From NCBI GenBank assembly GCA_003439945.1, contig QVRM01002478.1, forward strand, positions 1-64,000: DNA of 64,000 nucleotides, given 5' to 3'. Every line of letters begins with the position of its first letter. Position 1 is the first letter of the stretch. The translations under genes and the position numbers were made by a program. The notes under the pieces are model-generated. The model saw only the letters and a list, made by a program, of their open reading frames with translations, was not told the origin of the DNA and did not search any database. The stretch comes from Dermanyssus gallinae (lineage: Eukaryota; Arthropoda; Arachnida; Mesostigmata; Dermanyssidae). Below, piece after piece: positions 34,147-46,390 of this stretch.

Positions 34147-34221
34147 ACTGTACTGAATGAGAAAGGGGCTGATCGAGATGGAGATCCCAAGCACGACGCC
34201 AAGCGACGCCAGAATGACCAT
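34147..34221 (-). pseudogene. possible relic of a GAF-domain exon
   Basis: A 75-nt open stretch ends at a good donor (GTAAGC) in phase 0, matching the phase of the exon at 33,610. Its translation (ASLGVVLGISISISPFLIQY) resembles the last helix of a PDE2 GAF-B domain. Upstream in frame is TAA with no AG acceptor between, so it is either a decayed exon or a first exon starting at ATG 34,221. Tentative. Confidence 0.3.
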
Positions 34222-34349
34222 TGTTCGAATGAGCGTGCGGCGTTAGCACAGAACCATCGTCGCCGTATTCGGTTCACCAGATCCTATTACGTGGCGGCGC
34301 AATGCGGACTAATTGATGCCCACCAGATCACTGCCAGCAAGACGTGACG

Positions 34350-34571
34350 AATTAAACGTAGGTGAGTCGGCGTACGCAACAAGCTGTCATACGATAGGCG
34401 CACGAATAAATATAGAAATATATGTGCAGATCCGGGAGTTCTGTAAGGGTGGAAGAACAAATAGCGGGAAAATGCTTTAAGCGCTCTACGTAGTGAGAGA
34501 AACGACATCCTTAATTAGGTTAAACCTGTAATTTTAATACAACGCTATGGTCGACCGAATTTTATAATTGA

Positions 34572-34615
<44 letters not shown>

Positions 34616-35065
34616 CGATTAGTTCACGACCCAAAGAGTTCAAATGGCACGCGAGTCAATGAGTTTAATCACCCGAAGGCGAAGTGAAATGCAAACGTAT
34701 TGTTATTTGTGGTTGTTCCATGATTAAGCGATAAGCTACTTATGCTTTCTGGCATTTGTAGACTACAAGCGTGATGTTTGAGACCCGAAAGATGGTGACC
34801 TATGCCTAGTCAAGATGAAGCCAGAGGAAACTCTGATGGATGTCTGAAGTTGTTCTGACGTGCAAATCGATAATCTGATCTGGTATAGGGGCGAAAGACT
34901 AATCGAACAATCTAGTAGCTGGTTCCTTCCGGAGTTTCCCTCAGGAGAGCAAGCGTACATGTTTAATTTTATCCTGTAAAGCGAATGATTAAAGGTATTG
35001 GGGCGTATATAGCCTCAACCTATTTTCAAACGTTTAATGGGTGTGAACAGTGTATATATGTAACA

Positions 35066-35127
<62 letters not shown>

Positions 35128-35629
35128 GTGTGTAAAATAAATGGGTGTGAATGTTCTTTCTTAATTGAAGAACGCTGTTAAATAAGTATGCTTAGTGGGC
35201 CATTTTCGGTAAGCAGAACTGGCGCTGTGGGTTAAACCAAGTGTTGAGTTAAAGTGCCTAAAGCTGGAATGCGCATGAGACCTATAAAGCGTATTAGTTG
35301 CTGAAGACAGCAGGACAGTGGCCATGGAAGTCGGAATCCGCTAAGGAGTGTGTATCAACTCACCTGTCAAAGCAACGAGCCCCAAAAATGGATGGCTATT
35401 GCATTGTACTTATACTCAGCCTCTGATGTACAGCATCGGTACACTCAGAGAGTAGGAAGGTAATGTGATAGCGTCGAAGGATTTTGCTGTAAAGTAATCT
35501 GGAGCTGTCACATGTGCAGATCTTGATGATAGTATTAAGTACTCAGTTGGAAACCTTGAGCACTGAAGTTGGGGATGGGCTCCATGTGAACATTACGACC
35601 CCTATCTATTAGTTCATACTTACAACGAA
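34350..35629. other. intergenic DNA with long (TA)n tracts
   Basis: TA tracts at about 34,575-34,612 and 35,064-35,126. No supported gene. Confidence 0.5.
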
Positions 35630-36440
35630 CGCTTAACAAAATTCTCTCTAGACGCCTCCAGAACTCTATTGAGCTTCTCCTAATCCAGCGAGCGTTTCTC
35701 CCCTATAATGGTATTTTCGAGAATCTTGCGGTTCTGGATGATATCCTTAACGATGCCAAGTCTGCAGGACGTGAGCTCAGACTCGCCTCAGTCGACCTCC
35801 GTAAGGCGTTCGACATGGTGAGTCATGACTCCGTCCTGTGGTCACTCCGGACTCGCGGATACCCAGAGGTATTCATTAATTATATCGAACGCTTGTACCT
35901 CTCATCTAAAACTCTCATAGAATTTGGACAAGAATGTTGCACATTTCAGCCAACTAGGGGTGTTAGGCAGGGAGATCCTTTGTCCTCCCGTTTATTTAAT
36001 CTAGTTCTCGACGACATTCTTCCAAAATTAGACAAAACTAATATCGGGTACCAACTTACTGATGACCTCCGCCTTATGGGCTCAGCCTTTGCGGATGATC
36101 TCATCCTCCTAGCCTCCACGAAATCTACTCTCCAACGGCTCCTTAATATTGCGGACCCCCTTTTGAAATCCCGAGGCCTTGAAATTAATACTAATAAAAG
36201 CTATTATCTCCCCACCTATTTAATAGGAAGGGAAGTAAAGGCTTTATTAATACCGTACCAGAGTTTAACGTTGGAGATCGGCAATTGCCAGCTAAAGTTA
36301 TGAGCGATCGATGGAGATATCTTGAAGTCGACTTTGGCAGCAATGGCAGAGTTGACTCCACCAAGGATATACTCCTCAATTTACTCAACAAACTCACGAT
36401 AGCTCCCCTTAAACCCCTATTTAATATTTTTAGCAGTGGC
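35630..36440 (+). mobile_element. R2-clade non-LTR fragment (reverse transcriptase)
   Basis: It encodes RT core motifs: LASVDLRKAFDMVSH, TRGVRQGDPLSSRLFN and catalytic FADD, then GLEINTNKSYY. After a frameshift at about 36,235, RQLPAK and RWRYLEVDFGSNGRVD align with the element at 13,230. It is truncated at both ends and has no zinc finger or endonuclease. It is inserted about 2 kb upstream of another R2 fragment in the opposite orientation. Confidence 0.85.
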
Positions 36441-36445
36441 ATCAT

Positions 36446-37819
36446 AGTTTAGTTGTGACTGAAAAAGGGGGTTCGTTTTTCCTCGGTAGTCTGTTACATT
36501 CCTCCGCCGAAGACAACTAATTTAAGTCAAGTTTGAAGGTAAACGCTGTGGTTTGACTGAAACTAGAGACAGCGTACTGGCTTTTAGTAATATTTGACCA
36601 GCCAACACTAAGAACAAATTGGTTCTATTATAAAATGTATACCTAACGCATCTTAAAGTCATGGCCACCGCTGGCCTTCCGAAGCGAGCCGGAATAAATG
36701 CTGTGGCTGGGAAATGTCAGTCACATGTTTAAAACGTTTTGTTCGGCCTATTGAGCGGGGATACAGCCACTAACATTGCTAATAAAATACCCTAGCCACT
36801 AATATTAATAATAATTTACCCTTTGAGTTGTTCTTGCGGGAAGAAAACAAAAACACGCAGCAGAAAAGTTGCCGGATTACCGGTTGTTATCCACACGCAA
36901 GTACGTAGTAATTCCGTAATTATAGAAAATGCAGTAAGGACAAAGACAAATGGTTTAAGCTCTTCTATGCAGGAAACGTGCCGGGTAATTGCAAGGCCGC
37001 AGACGACCAAACGCAAGCCGGCATATATGCTATAGTATTATAAAATATAGAGGCTATAGCAAAAGCACACACAGAGGAGTGGAAATGCACACAAATCTAA
37101 AGGAGCATAAAAGCTAACAACTAGCCGCATTTTAGGAATGCGGATAGTGCTATAAGATGACGGAGCGTATATGAATAGAAAACTTAAGTGTGTTAACAAT
37201 TCATGGTGATGTGCGTTCCGAACAGTTGACTTTATTATTTTTCAACACACGTTTCGTACAGAACATACGTGTTTCGAACATCGTAGTACTTGTCATTCCA
37301 GTTATCTTTAACATTATTCATATTTACGGGCACACTTAGACAGCCGATTGGTTTCTACAACACAAGGGACTCTGGCACGACGAATGACAACACGCAGCGT
37401 AAGGTCTAACGGGTAGCGCCGCCGAGCAACGAATTGTCCTTAACCATGCTTTTCGGTCTATCTAGTCACTCAAGGAAACGCCATAGCGTTCGTATAACAA
37501 TAATAACGTTAGGTTATAGTATCAGATATTCTCGAACATTTGCCATCGAAAAGTTTCTACTCGTCTTCTTCGCTTCGATTGGTCGGTTCAATCTACGCAT
37601 TAACACGGTGTTCGTTGTTTTCGGTGGTGCCCCCGCTGCGGTCACGAACGTAGGTCTGACGACGATGACGATAATGTTAGGTTTGTGGCGTCACGAGTCG
37701 GCGGTGCACGTGGTGACCGCCTGGTTGGATTAGCGCCATACTAGCCAAAAGGGAGACCCCTAGTACTAATAATAATGTCAAGTTGTTCTGTTACGCTAAG
37801 TTAACTCGGGAATGTAACG

Positions 37820-37861
<42 letters not shown>

Positions 37862-37900
37862 GTGAAGATTTATTAACCAATTAAACAACTCGCCTTAATA
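36446..37900. other. intergenic DNA
   Basis: Short frames at 36,823-37,035 and 37,434-37,733 have no recognised domain. The latter is relatively GC-rich. A TA tract lies at about 37,824-37,856. Confidence 0.45.
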
Positions 37901-37904
37901 AAAA

Positions 37905-38779
37905 TGGTGGTAAAAAGGTGTCACGTGAGGTTAGGAATCAGCTGTCCGTGTCCTTGCTTGATGGTAGCCCCCGCTCCTATAGACCCGGTGCGAACATCAT
38001 CCTCAAGGTTCCTTGCAACGTTAATACGGTAAGATCCATAAGATTCCTCTTCGTCATGCCGAGCCCCAAGAGCGTCCTCGCAGATTTGGAGTCCCATACA
38101 CCACTCATAGAGATAGTGATGGATCCGATTCTGCGAGGTTTTTGCGGGTCGGGGAGCACCGCTCTTGGAATTCGCCGTCATATTTGGTGATCTTGTCACG
38201 CTGCTGCGCTATTGCCAGGCCCCGGTTCGGGCCGCAAACCTCGGCATCTAAAACCCAGACCTCGGTAGGTGTTGTTATTTCTTGACCCCTCTCGCGGAGA
38301 AGACGCGCCACGCGATCACAGACGTCGTCATGTTTAAATACTTCTTACCAGATAGGTAGGACATACTCGTAATCCAGTAATGTACAAAGGGCGTTTCGTG
38401 TGTTTTTTTTTTTAATGTGCCCCATCGAACGTGTTGTGTAGTTGTTGAGGCCAGTAATCAGTCTCTTGTGTAGCGGTCTCAATGGAGGTTCCCAAGCGCT
38501 CGCAAAGAAGTCTTGTTTTTTTCAAGGTCTTTTTTTAAGTGCTCCGTGGCTAAGTCCATAAGGCGGAAGCTATCAGTAAGTTAATACCCGATATTAGTTT
38601 TGTCTTATTTTGAAAGAATGTCATCGAGAACTAGATTAAATAAAAGGGGGGGCAGAGGATCTCTCTGCCTAACACCCCTAGTTGGCCAATATGTGCGGCA
38701 TTCTTGTCTAAATTCTATGAGAGTTTTAGATGAGAGGTACAAGCGTTCGATATAATTAATGAAAACCTCCGGCTATCCG

Positions 38780-38790
<11 letters not shown>
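37905..38790 (-). mobile_element. R2-clade non-LTR fragment with internal deletions
   Basis: From right to left it encodes RT (YPEVFINYIERLYLSSKTLI, TRGVRQRDPL, LFNLVLDDIL), then jumps to the endonuclease region (HDDVCDRVARLLRERG, TEVWVLDAEVCGPN). The CCHC finger and the PDLVI segment are deleted and frames are broken. The RT part is nearly the same as the fragment at 35,880-36,020, so they are close relatives. Confidence 0.8.
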
Positions 38791-38816
<26 letters not shown>

Positions 38817-39800
38817 AGAAAACCATACGCGTGATCATAAACAATAGCATTAGTATTACAGTACAGTAGTATGTAGCCTGCAACTCGTAACTCCGGCAGC
38901 ATATGCAAAACCACTATAACTATACTAAAAAGTGAAATTAGCGTCTACGCATATCGGACACAAGGACTAAATACATTTATCTACCTTAGAAACACAAAAT
39001 TGGTGTCGCCCCATATTGCCAAAGAGAAAAATGAAAAACAAACATTGCAAAAGGCAACACGGAGATACTTGTCAAGAATTGTGCCACCATACGGTGTTAT
39101 GGAGATCTTCCTGTGTCTTCCTGCATCAGCACGGACAACACTCGGAACACCGACGTTCTTCTAGGTGACCGTTTCTCTCGCCGCACACAATCACACACTA
39201 TAGCTAGCTTTCGGCGTATTCTTATATGAGTTGCATACACACTCGAACGCACCCACATATATAAATGTGTATCCATAAATAACACGACGACAACAGCAAC
39301 AACAACAACAATAACGGCAGCTCGTTTGCTTTGGCAATAGATGTGTAGCGTCGTGTAGAGAAACGCGTTAGAGACGCCGTATGCTGGCGCGCTTACAAAC
39401 ACCGCGGTCGGTCGGGCCTCGGTGCCACGGTTTACTGTGGCCCCTTTCGCTTCGTAATCGAACCTACCGGTAGGTTCACGATAGGTTGTTGACCGCGCTG
39501 TGACCAGAGAAGAAGAAAGACGACAAAATCTTGGTGGATCCGGAAACTAGTGAGAGATGCGTTCGTCGGCCGGCTATGTACACAGACAAGTGGTGGTCAT
39601 ACGGATCTTGCTAAATATGGATTGAGATACGTGATCTGCAGGTGCTGCCGCTGATGCTGCTGCTGTGCACACAGCAATACCAGCCTAACCACAGGCACGC
39701 CAAGGTCAACTCGCTGACGGGAAGACTCCTCAGCGAATAGAAGGAGATACAGCGGCAAGCGGTGGCTCGGTGCACCCATATGTCATTGACTTTCTAGTGC
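38791..39800. other. intergenic DNA between the duplicated blocks
   Basis: No supported gene. A minus-strand frame at 39,097-39,402 owes its valine run to a CAA repeat at about 39,293-39,313. Confidence 0.45.
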
Positions 39801-39807
39801 GTTCTAA

Positions 39808-39905
39808 ACAACCACAGCAACAACAACAACCACAGCAACAACAACAACTACAGCAACGGCAACAACAACAACCATAGCAGCAGCAACAACAACAACCACA
39901 GCAAT
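39808..39905. repeat. (CAA/CAG)n-rich low-complexity tract
   Basis: Imperfect CAACAACAACCACAGCAA repeats directly abutting the left edge of block B. No open glutamine-coding gene around it is supported. Confidence 0.85.
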
Positions 39906-40911
39906 TTATTCAAACTGTTTGTACCCAACAGTTTAATACAAAGACAATTCCGACATACGCAACACAGACTCACTTTGTTGAGTATATAAAGGTATTTGCG
40001 AAGGTTAGGGCTAAATAAACTGTGTAATTATTTTAGGTTCTAGAATCTTTCTACTAGGTAATAGTTTTCTAATGTGATACTTCAGGTATGGACCACAAGG
40101 CCAGTTGTAAACTATATTGACTTTAGCGATTTGATTAGCACATTATGTGGGAATTGGCGTTTGCTTTGTTCACGGTTTGCAGCAGACGGTTATTTTGGTG
40201 GCGTTATCTCATCTCAGAGAATTCCCATGTTTACAATGAAAGGATATTACGGACTGTTGCTGTTTGTAGGAGAAATTTGCAACCATATATATAAAATAGA
40301 ATTAGTTTTAAAACGTATGAAGCCGACCACATGCAATTATGTATATGAGCGTCGTTCGGTTTTGCATGTAAGCCATAGGTATTCCATCACATAAATCAAA
40401 TGGCTAAACCGAAATACTGCTGGTATAGGATTCGCCTTGTGCTGACGATATTTTGAATTCTCGTCAGACTGCTCAAGCCACTCAATATGTATAAGCAATT
40501 TCAATACTCTCCTATTCGTCCGTGCTGTGCATAACACCGAGTGAGAGTCTGGTTTGAATAATACTTTGTGCGTTATCGTATAGTACTCTCGGGTTGTGAA
40601 AATTTAAACGCAATTACTTTGACGTGAAAACGCATTTTAAAATGTATAAACCAAATCAATATTGACGCGGGCCTGGTTACGTTACACAGACTTGTCCGTC
40701 TGGTCTAACTGTTTTTGTTTGCAGTTAATGTCTTAGTTGCCTACACATCGCAGGAGTAAGATAAAGGCCCGTCCCTTCACAGAACAGAGCTGATTTCAGC
40801 GGCTCAGCTAGAACTCGATTGAGAACACCGTGTGGCCTCGCTTCGACTATGCGTTGATTTCTGGTCTCAGACTCACGCAGAAACCATTGCCTGAATCGAA
40901 CGGAGGGAATG

Positions 40912-41117
40912 TTACGGTCGACCGCTTGGCAGCTTTCGCCTCTGCCGGCGGTCCAACACGTAGCGTAAGCAAATGTCTCCAAGCTCATAGAGAATGAGAA
41001 ACGAATAGCCCACAAACATGCCGAAGTATCCGCCAAGCACATTCCGAAGGAGCAGAAATTAAAATTTTGGCCCTTTGCCCGTCAACTCCGCTCCAACAGC
41101 CGTGTAGTAGACCAATA
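40912..41117 (-). pseudogene. DEG/ENaC channel remnant
   Basis: Matches the last roughly 65 codons of the block A gene, including the TM2 and Gly-Tyr-Ser filter region and the same stop codon. It is cut at 41,117 by a deletion joining sequence from 1.4 kb upstream of the gene start. It also has an internal TAA at 41,059-41,061 in KF-DF of the parent. Cannot make a channel. Confidence 0.9.
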
Positions 41118-41217
41118 GCTAGCGTTTGCGCCGGCTTTCACACGCTTGTCCTTGAGAAAGTCTCGGTGATTCCTCACGGGAATGACTGTGCAGCTACCAC
41201 TTCTCCCGCCAATATGG

Positions 41218-41790
41218 ATCTAGTCTAGTCTTTCAACAGAGCGTCCTGATGTGTAACCATGCACCGCTCCGACGCGTCGGCTTTGTCTGCTTGTTCGGTC
41301 CTTCTGATTAAGGCTTTGGCTGCCGGTAACGTTTTGGAGTTAAGATCGGCTACAGTATCGATTTGGTAACCTACCGTCTCCATCCATTGCAGGATGCACG
41401 TGAATAACCATGTATATAATTATCTACCCTTTGAAAAGAAATAAAGGAGCACTTGAATTCATTCTTCGGCAAAGTGGTCGGCGGCCATTTTCCGCGTGTC
41501 GCTGTCTAATGGCGTAATGTTGGCGCAAATCTCGCTTCGAATATTCGTAGATTCTCGACAATTTCGGCGGTGCGACGGTTGATCTCCTTCGTGTACGTTT
41601 GAATGTTTAGTTTCTTCCCGCCTTCGTTTCAATACAGGCGCGTACTGATCCGCTGTAACATTCTCAGTGATTCGACACTAAAGTTCACCACCTTGACGCA
41701 GTTCTGCGGATGATGCTGGCTATGCAGGGTCAGCATGCTGGGTGGCCCTTCTGGCTACAGAGCGCAGAGCGGAAGTTTCGAACAGTGCGT
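41218..41790 (-). pseudogene. secreted-family pseudogene equivalent to member 1
   Basis: Block B counterpart of 9,821-10,408. It is broken by about 74 inserted bases at 41,388-41,461, a deletion near 41,533 and loss of the signal-peptide start. Confidence 0.8.
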
Positions 41791-43132
41791 AGTTGTGTCT
41801 GTCGTGTCCGGCACGCCTTCCGTCGGTATAGACATGATAGACATGGGCAGAGGAGAACGTACTATGGCTACAAAACCTCGAGCTCCCCTCCTAATACTTT
41901 TCTCTTTCGAACAATAGTAAACAAGCAGTCACGGTAATAAGCGAGCGGCACACTAAATTATACATGGAAGGGTAACGTGCGTATATATGCTCATCTTAAA
42001 TATAATATATATATATATATATATATATACGCGACACCCCAGTAGAAGACAACCATGACTAGCGCACCAGCCTCTAAGACCACGTCATCACTCAGATAAT
42101 TAAAACGGCACGGACTTGCTTAAGTATAAAAACAGGGTTTTTCGTGTAAATTTGTAAGATTTCTTCTTCGAATCCAAGAGTGAAGCTTACAAGGGGAGGT
42201 GCCTTTGATGGGCATGGACCTCAGCAGCCTAACAGCCATCCATAGGTGTGATATGTCTATGATAGAGGGGCAGGCAAATTTTTTGCTACGAAGGTGCAGG
42301 CTGTTTTCAGAGTCGACCCAAACAAAAAGTCCACTCGATTAACGTTATGCTGTGTTGTTGGTGGAGTATTAAAAAAGGGATCGAAGCTCTGGTTGATGGT
42401 TAGCACGATGTCGCTGAAGGGGACGGAAACTATATGGATGAATTAATCAACTCGGCATGTTCTTGCAAACTCAAGCTTTCACTCTAGACAAGAAAACTGC
42501 GAGATTCTTTACCTGGTACGGCTAGTGGCATTCCCTTTTCTTAGCCGCAAGTTATAACTTTTATACATATAAAAATATGCAACAATAATTGCGTGTAACG
42601 ATAACATGACCGGTAAGAGACAGTTTTGGACTGTGTCAACAACAAAAGCGTCTTTATTCAACAGTATTATTACAGTCGTTTATGTGCAATAACCAGGCGA
42701 CATAACATCGCGGCGCCGCAATGTACATAACAGGTATGCAATTAGAGGGAGCTTTATGCTTCATATATTACCATTCTTTTTTATGACCGCATGTATTATT
42801 ACTGTAAAAAGACCATGCGGACACCGTTCACTTCCTCTACCTTTGAACCCGCGAAACGTATTAAAGTTTTATGCAACATCCGTGCCTTAAGTAACACAGA
42901 TCAGTTAATCCGTAAAGGTGCTTAAGCTGGTACTGTTCGTTCTGATTCATTATACCGACACTTCAGCCATGTTACGATTGAATTTGAATCGACACCTGCA
43001 TTGCTACATACGGACGTGTATGTCTGTCTACTGGTGTACGCATCTTTTGCAGCGAGATGCAGATCTCTCTTGATTCTTCACGGGGATGACAGTACAGTTG
43101 CCACTTCTTCCGCTGATATATGTATACCTAGT

Positions 43133-43720
43133 CTAGTCTTTCAACAGAGCGTCCTGATGTGTAACCATGCACCGTTCCCACGCGTCGGCTTTGCCCGATT
43201 GTTCAGCCCTACTAATTAAGGCTTTGGCTGCCGGTAACATTCTGGAATTGAGATCCGCTACAGTATCGACTTGGTAACCCACAGTTAACATCCATTCCTC
43301 GGCAAAGTGGTTGGCGACAGTTTTCCGCGTGTCGCTGCTCAATCGCGTCATGTTGGCACAGATCTCGTTGAGAGATTTCAGCCGAAACTTGCGTTCGTAT
43401 GGCACCGTCATACACATGTCCCACAGGGACGCCTTGTTCTGATCAGGTTCGGATGTTTGCAGATTCTTGACAGTTTCAGTGATACGACGGCTAATCTCCT
43501 TCTCGTACCCTCGTAAGCTTAGCATCTTACCGCTGCTTTCGTCTCGGACCAGGCGCGTAAAGATCTGTTGTAACATTCTCTCGGACTCGACACTCAAGTT
43601 GACCGCCTTGGCGCAGTTCTGCGGACGATGCGGGCTATACCGGGTCAGCGCGCCAGCGCCTCTCCGACTGAAGTATGCAGCGTCACACAGCATCATCACG
43701 AGGAGCACAATTGGTGCCAT
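43133..43720 (-). CDS. secreted four-cysteine protein, family member 3
   Basis: A 195-residue frame from the Met at 43,720 with a hydrophobic signal peptide (MAPIVLLVMMLCDAAYFS). The four mature cysteines and both sequons of the family are all present. It is the block B counterpart of 12,062-12,646, with a one-residue insertion (DESSGK against DQSGK). Both copies have stayed open despite many substitutions. This suggests selection on at least one lineage, or recent duplication. The conserved TA tract and flank lie about 370 bp upstream. Confidence 0.75.
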   Translation of the reverse strand: MAPIVLLVMMLCDAAYFSRRGAGALTRYSPHRPQNCAKAVNLSVESERMLQQIFTRLVRDESSGKMLSLRGYEKEISRRITETVKNLQTSEPDQNKASLWDMCMTVPYERKFRLKSLNEICANMTRLSSDTRKTVANHFAEEWMLTVGYQVDTVADLNSRMLPAAKALISRAEQSGKADAWERCMVTHQDALLKD

Positions 43721-44899
43721 CAGCCTCTCCGAGGTAGTATAGACTAAGCGCAACAGATCCGAAAGACACAGCTGCTTCGAACAGTGCGTGGTGGTGGTGT
43801 CTGACGTGTCATGCACGCACGCTCTCCGTCTGTGTCGTCCTTGGCTTTTGCTCGCAAATCTTGAGTAAACACTATCTGAGTTCGTTGGAGAACGGCAGAC
43901 AAAAGTATCCAGGCAGAGTGTGCGACTTGCTCAAATAGACATGGGCAGGAGAGAACGCACTATGACTGCAAAACCTGCAAACCCCTTCCTATGCTTTTCT
44001 CTTCCGGATACTAGTAAGCAAGCAGTCACGACAGCAAGCGAACACACTAAACTATACCTGGAAACTTAAAGTGCGTATATTCATGCATTCTATATATATA
44101 TATATATATATATGCGACACCCCAGTAGAAGACAACCATGACTAGCGCACCAGCCCCTAAGACCACGTCGCCACATAGATAATTGAAACCTAAAAGGCGC
44201 GGGCTTGCTGAATTATAGATACAGGGTTTATCGTGTGAATTACTAAGACTTTAAGAGAGGAAATGCCTTTAGTGGGCATGGACCCCAGCGGCCTAATAAC
44301 CCGCAAGAGTGATGCGTTTATGATAGAGCGGCAAGCTAAGATTTTGATACGAGGGCGCAGGCGGTTTCCAGAGTCAACCTAAGCAAAAAGTCCACTCAAT
44401 TAGAGTTATGTTGCATAATTAATGGAATATCAAAAGAGGGATCAAAACGCTGGTTTGGTCGTTAGCAAACTGTCGTTAAGGAAGATGGAGACAATATTGA
44501 TGATTAAATCAAAGCGCATGTTCTTGCTAACTCGTGCTTGTACTGTGGGTAAAAAACGGCAAGATCGTTTCTCAGGTGAGGCTAGTGGCGTTTTCTTTTC
44601 ATAGCCGTAGGTGATATTTCTTTTTATAAGAACATATGTCACGAACGGCAATTGTTTCGCAATGTAAATTACACGCGATTAAAGGGTGCATTATGCTTCA
44701 TATGTTTTGTTTTTTTTGACTACCTGTATTAGTACTGTAAAAAGACCATCTTTCATACACTGTTCACTTTTTTTACCTTTGAGCTCCGGAAATGCATTAG
44801 GAATTCGTGCTACATCCATGTCTTTAATGACGCAGATCATAAAATTCCTCACGGTGATGCTTGTGCTGCTACCACTTCTACCGCCATGATGGATCTATT

Positions 44900-45487
44900 C
44901 TAGCCTCTCATCAGAGCGTCCTGATGTGTAACCATGCACCATTCCCACGCGTCGGCTTTGTCTGATTATTTGGCCCTACTAATCAAAATCTTGGGTGCCG
45001 GTAACGTTTTGATATTGAGATCCGCTACAGTATCGATTCGGAAACCCACCGTCTCCATCCACTCTTTAACAAACTGATCGGCGACAGTTTTCGCGTGTTG
45101 CTGTCAAATTGCGTGATTTTGGCGTAGATCTCGTTGAAAAATTTCAATCACAATTTACGATTGGAAGGCAGGGTCATGCACATGTCCCACAGGGATGCCT
45201 TGCTCTAATCGGGTTCGGATGTTCGCAGACCCTCGATACATTTGGCGGTACGACGGTTCATCTCCTTCCCGTACTCTCCAAAGCTTAGCATCTTCTCGCT
45301 TTCGTCTCGATACAGGCGTGTACTAAATCGTTGTAACACTCTCTGGGACTCGACACTCAAGTTGACCGCCTTGGCGCAGTTCTGCGGACGATGCGGGCTG
45401 TACAGGGTCAGCATGCCAGCGCCTCTTTGGCTATAGTATGCAGCGCCACACAGGGCCATCATGAGGAACACAATTGTCGTTATTGGT
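44900..45487 (-). pseudogene. secreted-family pseudogene, member 4
   Basis: Full-length homologue with the family ends, but the initiator has become ATA (ITTIVFLMMALCG). A stop follows SEPD at 45,205, and a deletion near 45,090 shifts the frame. The equivalent in block A was interrupted by the R2-like element. Confidence 0.8.
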
Positions 45488-45876
45488 TCTCCGGGGTTGT
45501 ATAGACTAGACGCAGATACAAAAGACACAGCAGTTTCGAACGGTGCGTGGTGATGTCTGTCGTGTCAGGCGCGCCTTTCGTTGGTGTCGTGTTTGGCTGT
45601 TGCTCACAAATCTTAAGTAAACACTCTCAGTCACGGCAACGCGTGAACAGTGCGTGCGTAAAGTGCATATACTACGCGCATTCTACATACATAAATACTA
45701 CATATATACTGACAATAACAATGACAATCCAAAACAGAACGACGTGGCCAGTTACAGTGTAAAGGCATGTAGGAGCGGAAACCTGTAAAAAACGCAGACA
45801 TGATTAACCTAGAGACGATCTCAATGTTGGCGCAAAAATAGCGAATTTACAGTGTGTTGCTGTGTGACTCTAGCAG

Positions 45877-46036
45877 GGTATTCAAGCCAGTGAGTGCCTA
45901 CCTGTTGAATATCGTCACTATCCTTAGAGAGATCCTGTGGCAGCAACTGTATGCCAAAGATGGTTGCGAAAGCTTACATCTGGACGCTGACTCAAAGTTT
46001 GAAAAACTTTTGGTGCTGGAGACGTTTGTAGACTGA
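45877..46036 (+). CDS. candidate terminal exon, block B copy
   Basis: Counterpart of 15,170-15,329. Acceptor ACTCTAGCAG, about 53 residues ending LLVLETFVD and TGA. Most differences from A change the amino acid, which points to weak constraint. Confidence 0.35.
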
Positions 46037-46197
46037 ATATACATGATACAGCTGATGAAGCCAGAGTTTATTACCTATTATTTGTTAGTTAGTTGGAAGT
46101 TGGACATACAAGTATGGCCCGGACCTCCGAAAAGATGGGGATTAAGCTTTGGCAGTAGAACTCTCGCGCAGTATATTTCATAGAAACAGATTGGTTG

Positions 46198-46299
46198 ACG
46201 AGCATAGGCATTCCCTACAGGTTATCTAAGCAAGTGAGGCACAAAGAGAATCCATCTTGTGTTGGATGTAGCGTATAAAGGCATTATAAGTATGCTCTT

Positions 46300-46390
<91 letters not shown>

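Noticed and set aside
36823..37035. Open frame starting MSCSCGKKTK
   Set aside because: Only 70 codons, no homologue in the window, no recognisable domain.
39097..39402. Frame with a hydrophobic valine run, considered as a membrane protein exon
   Set aside because: The run is the translation of a CAA/ACA simple repeat; no splice context supports it.
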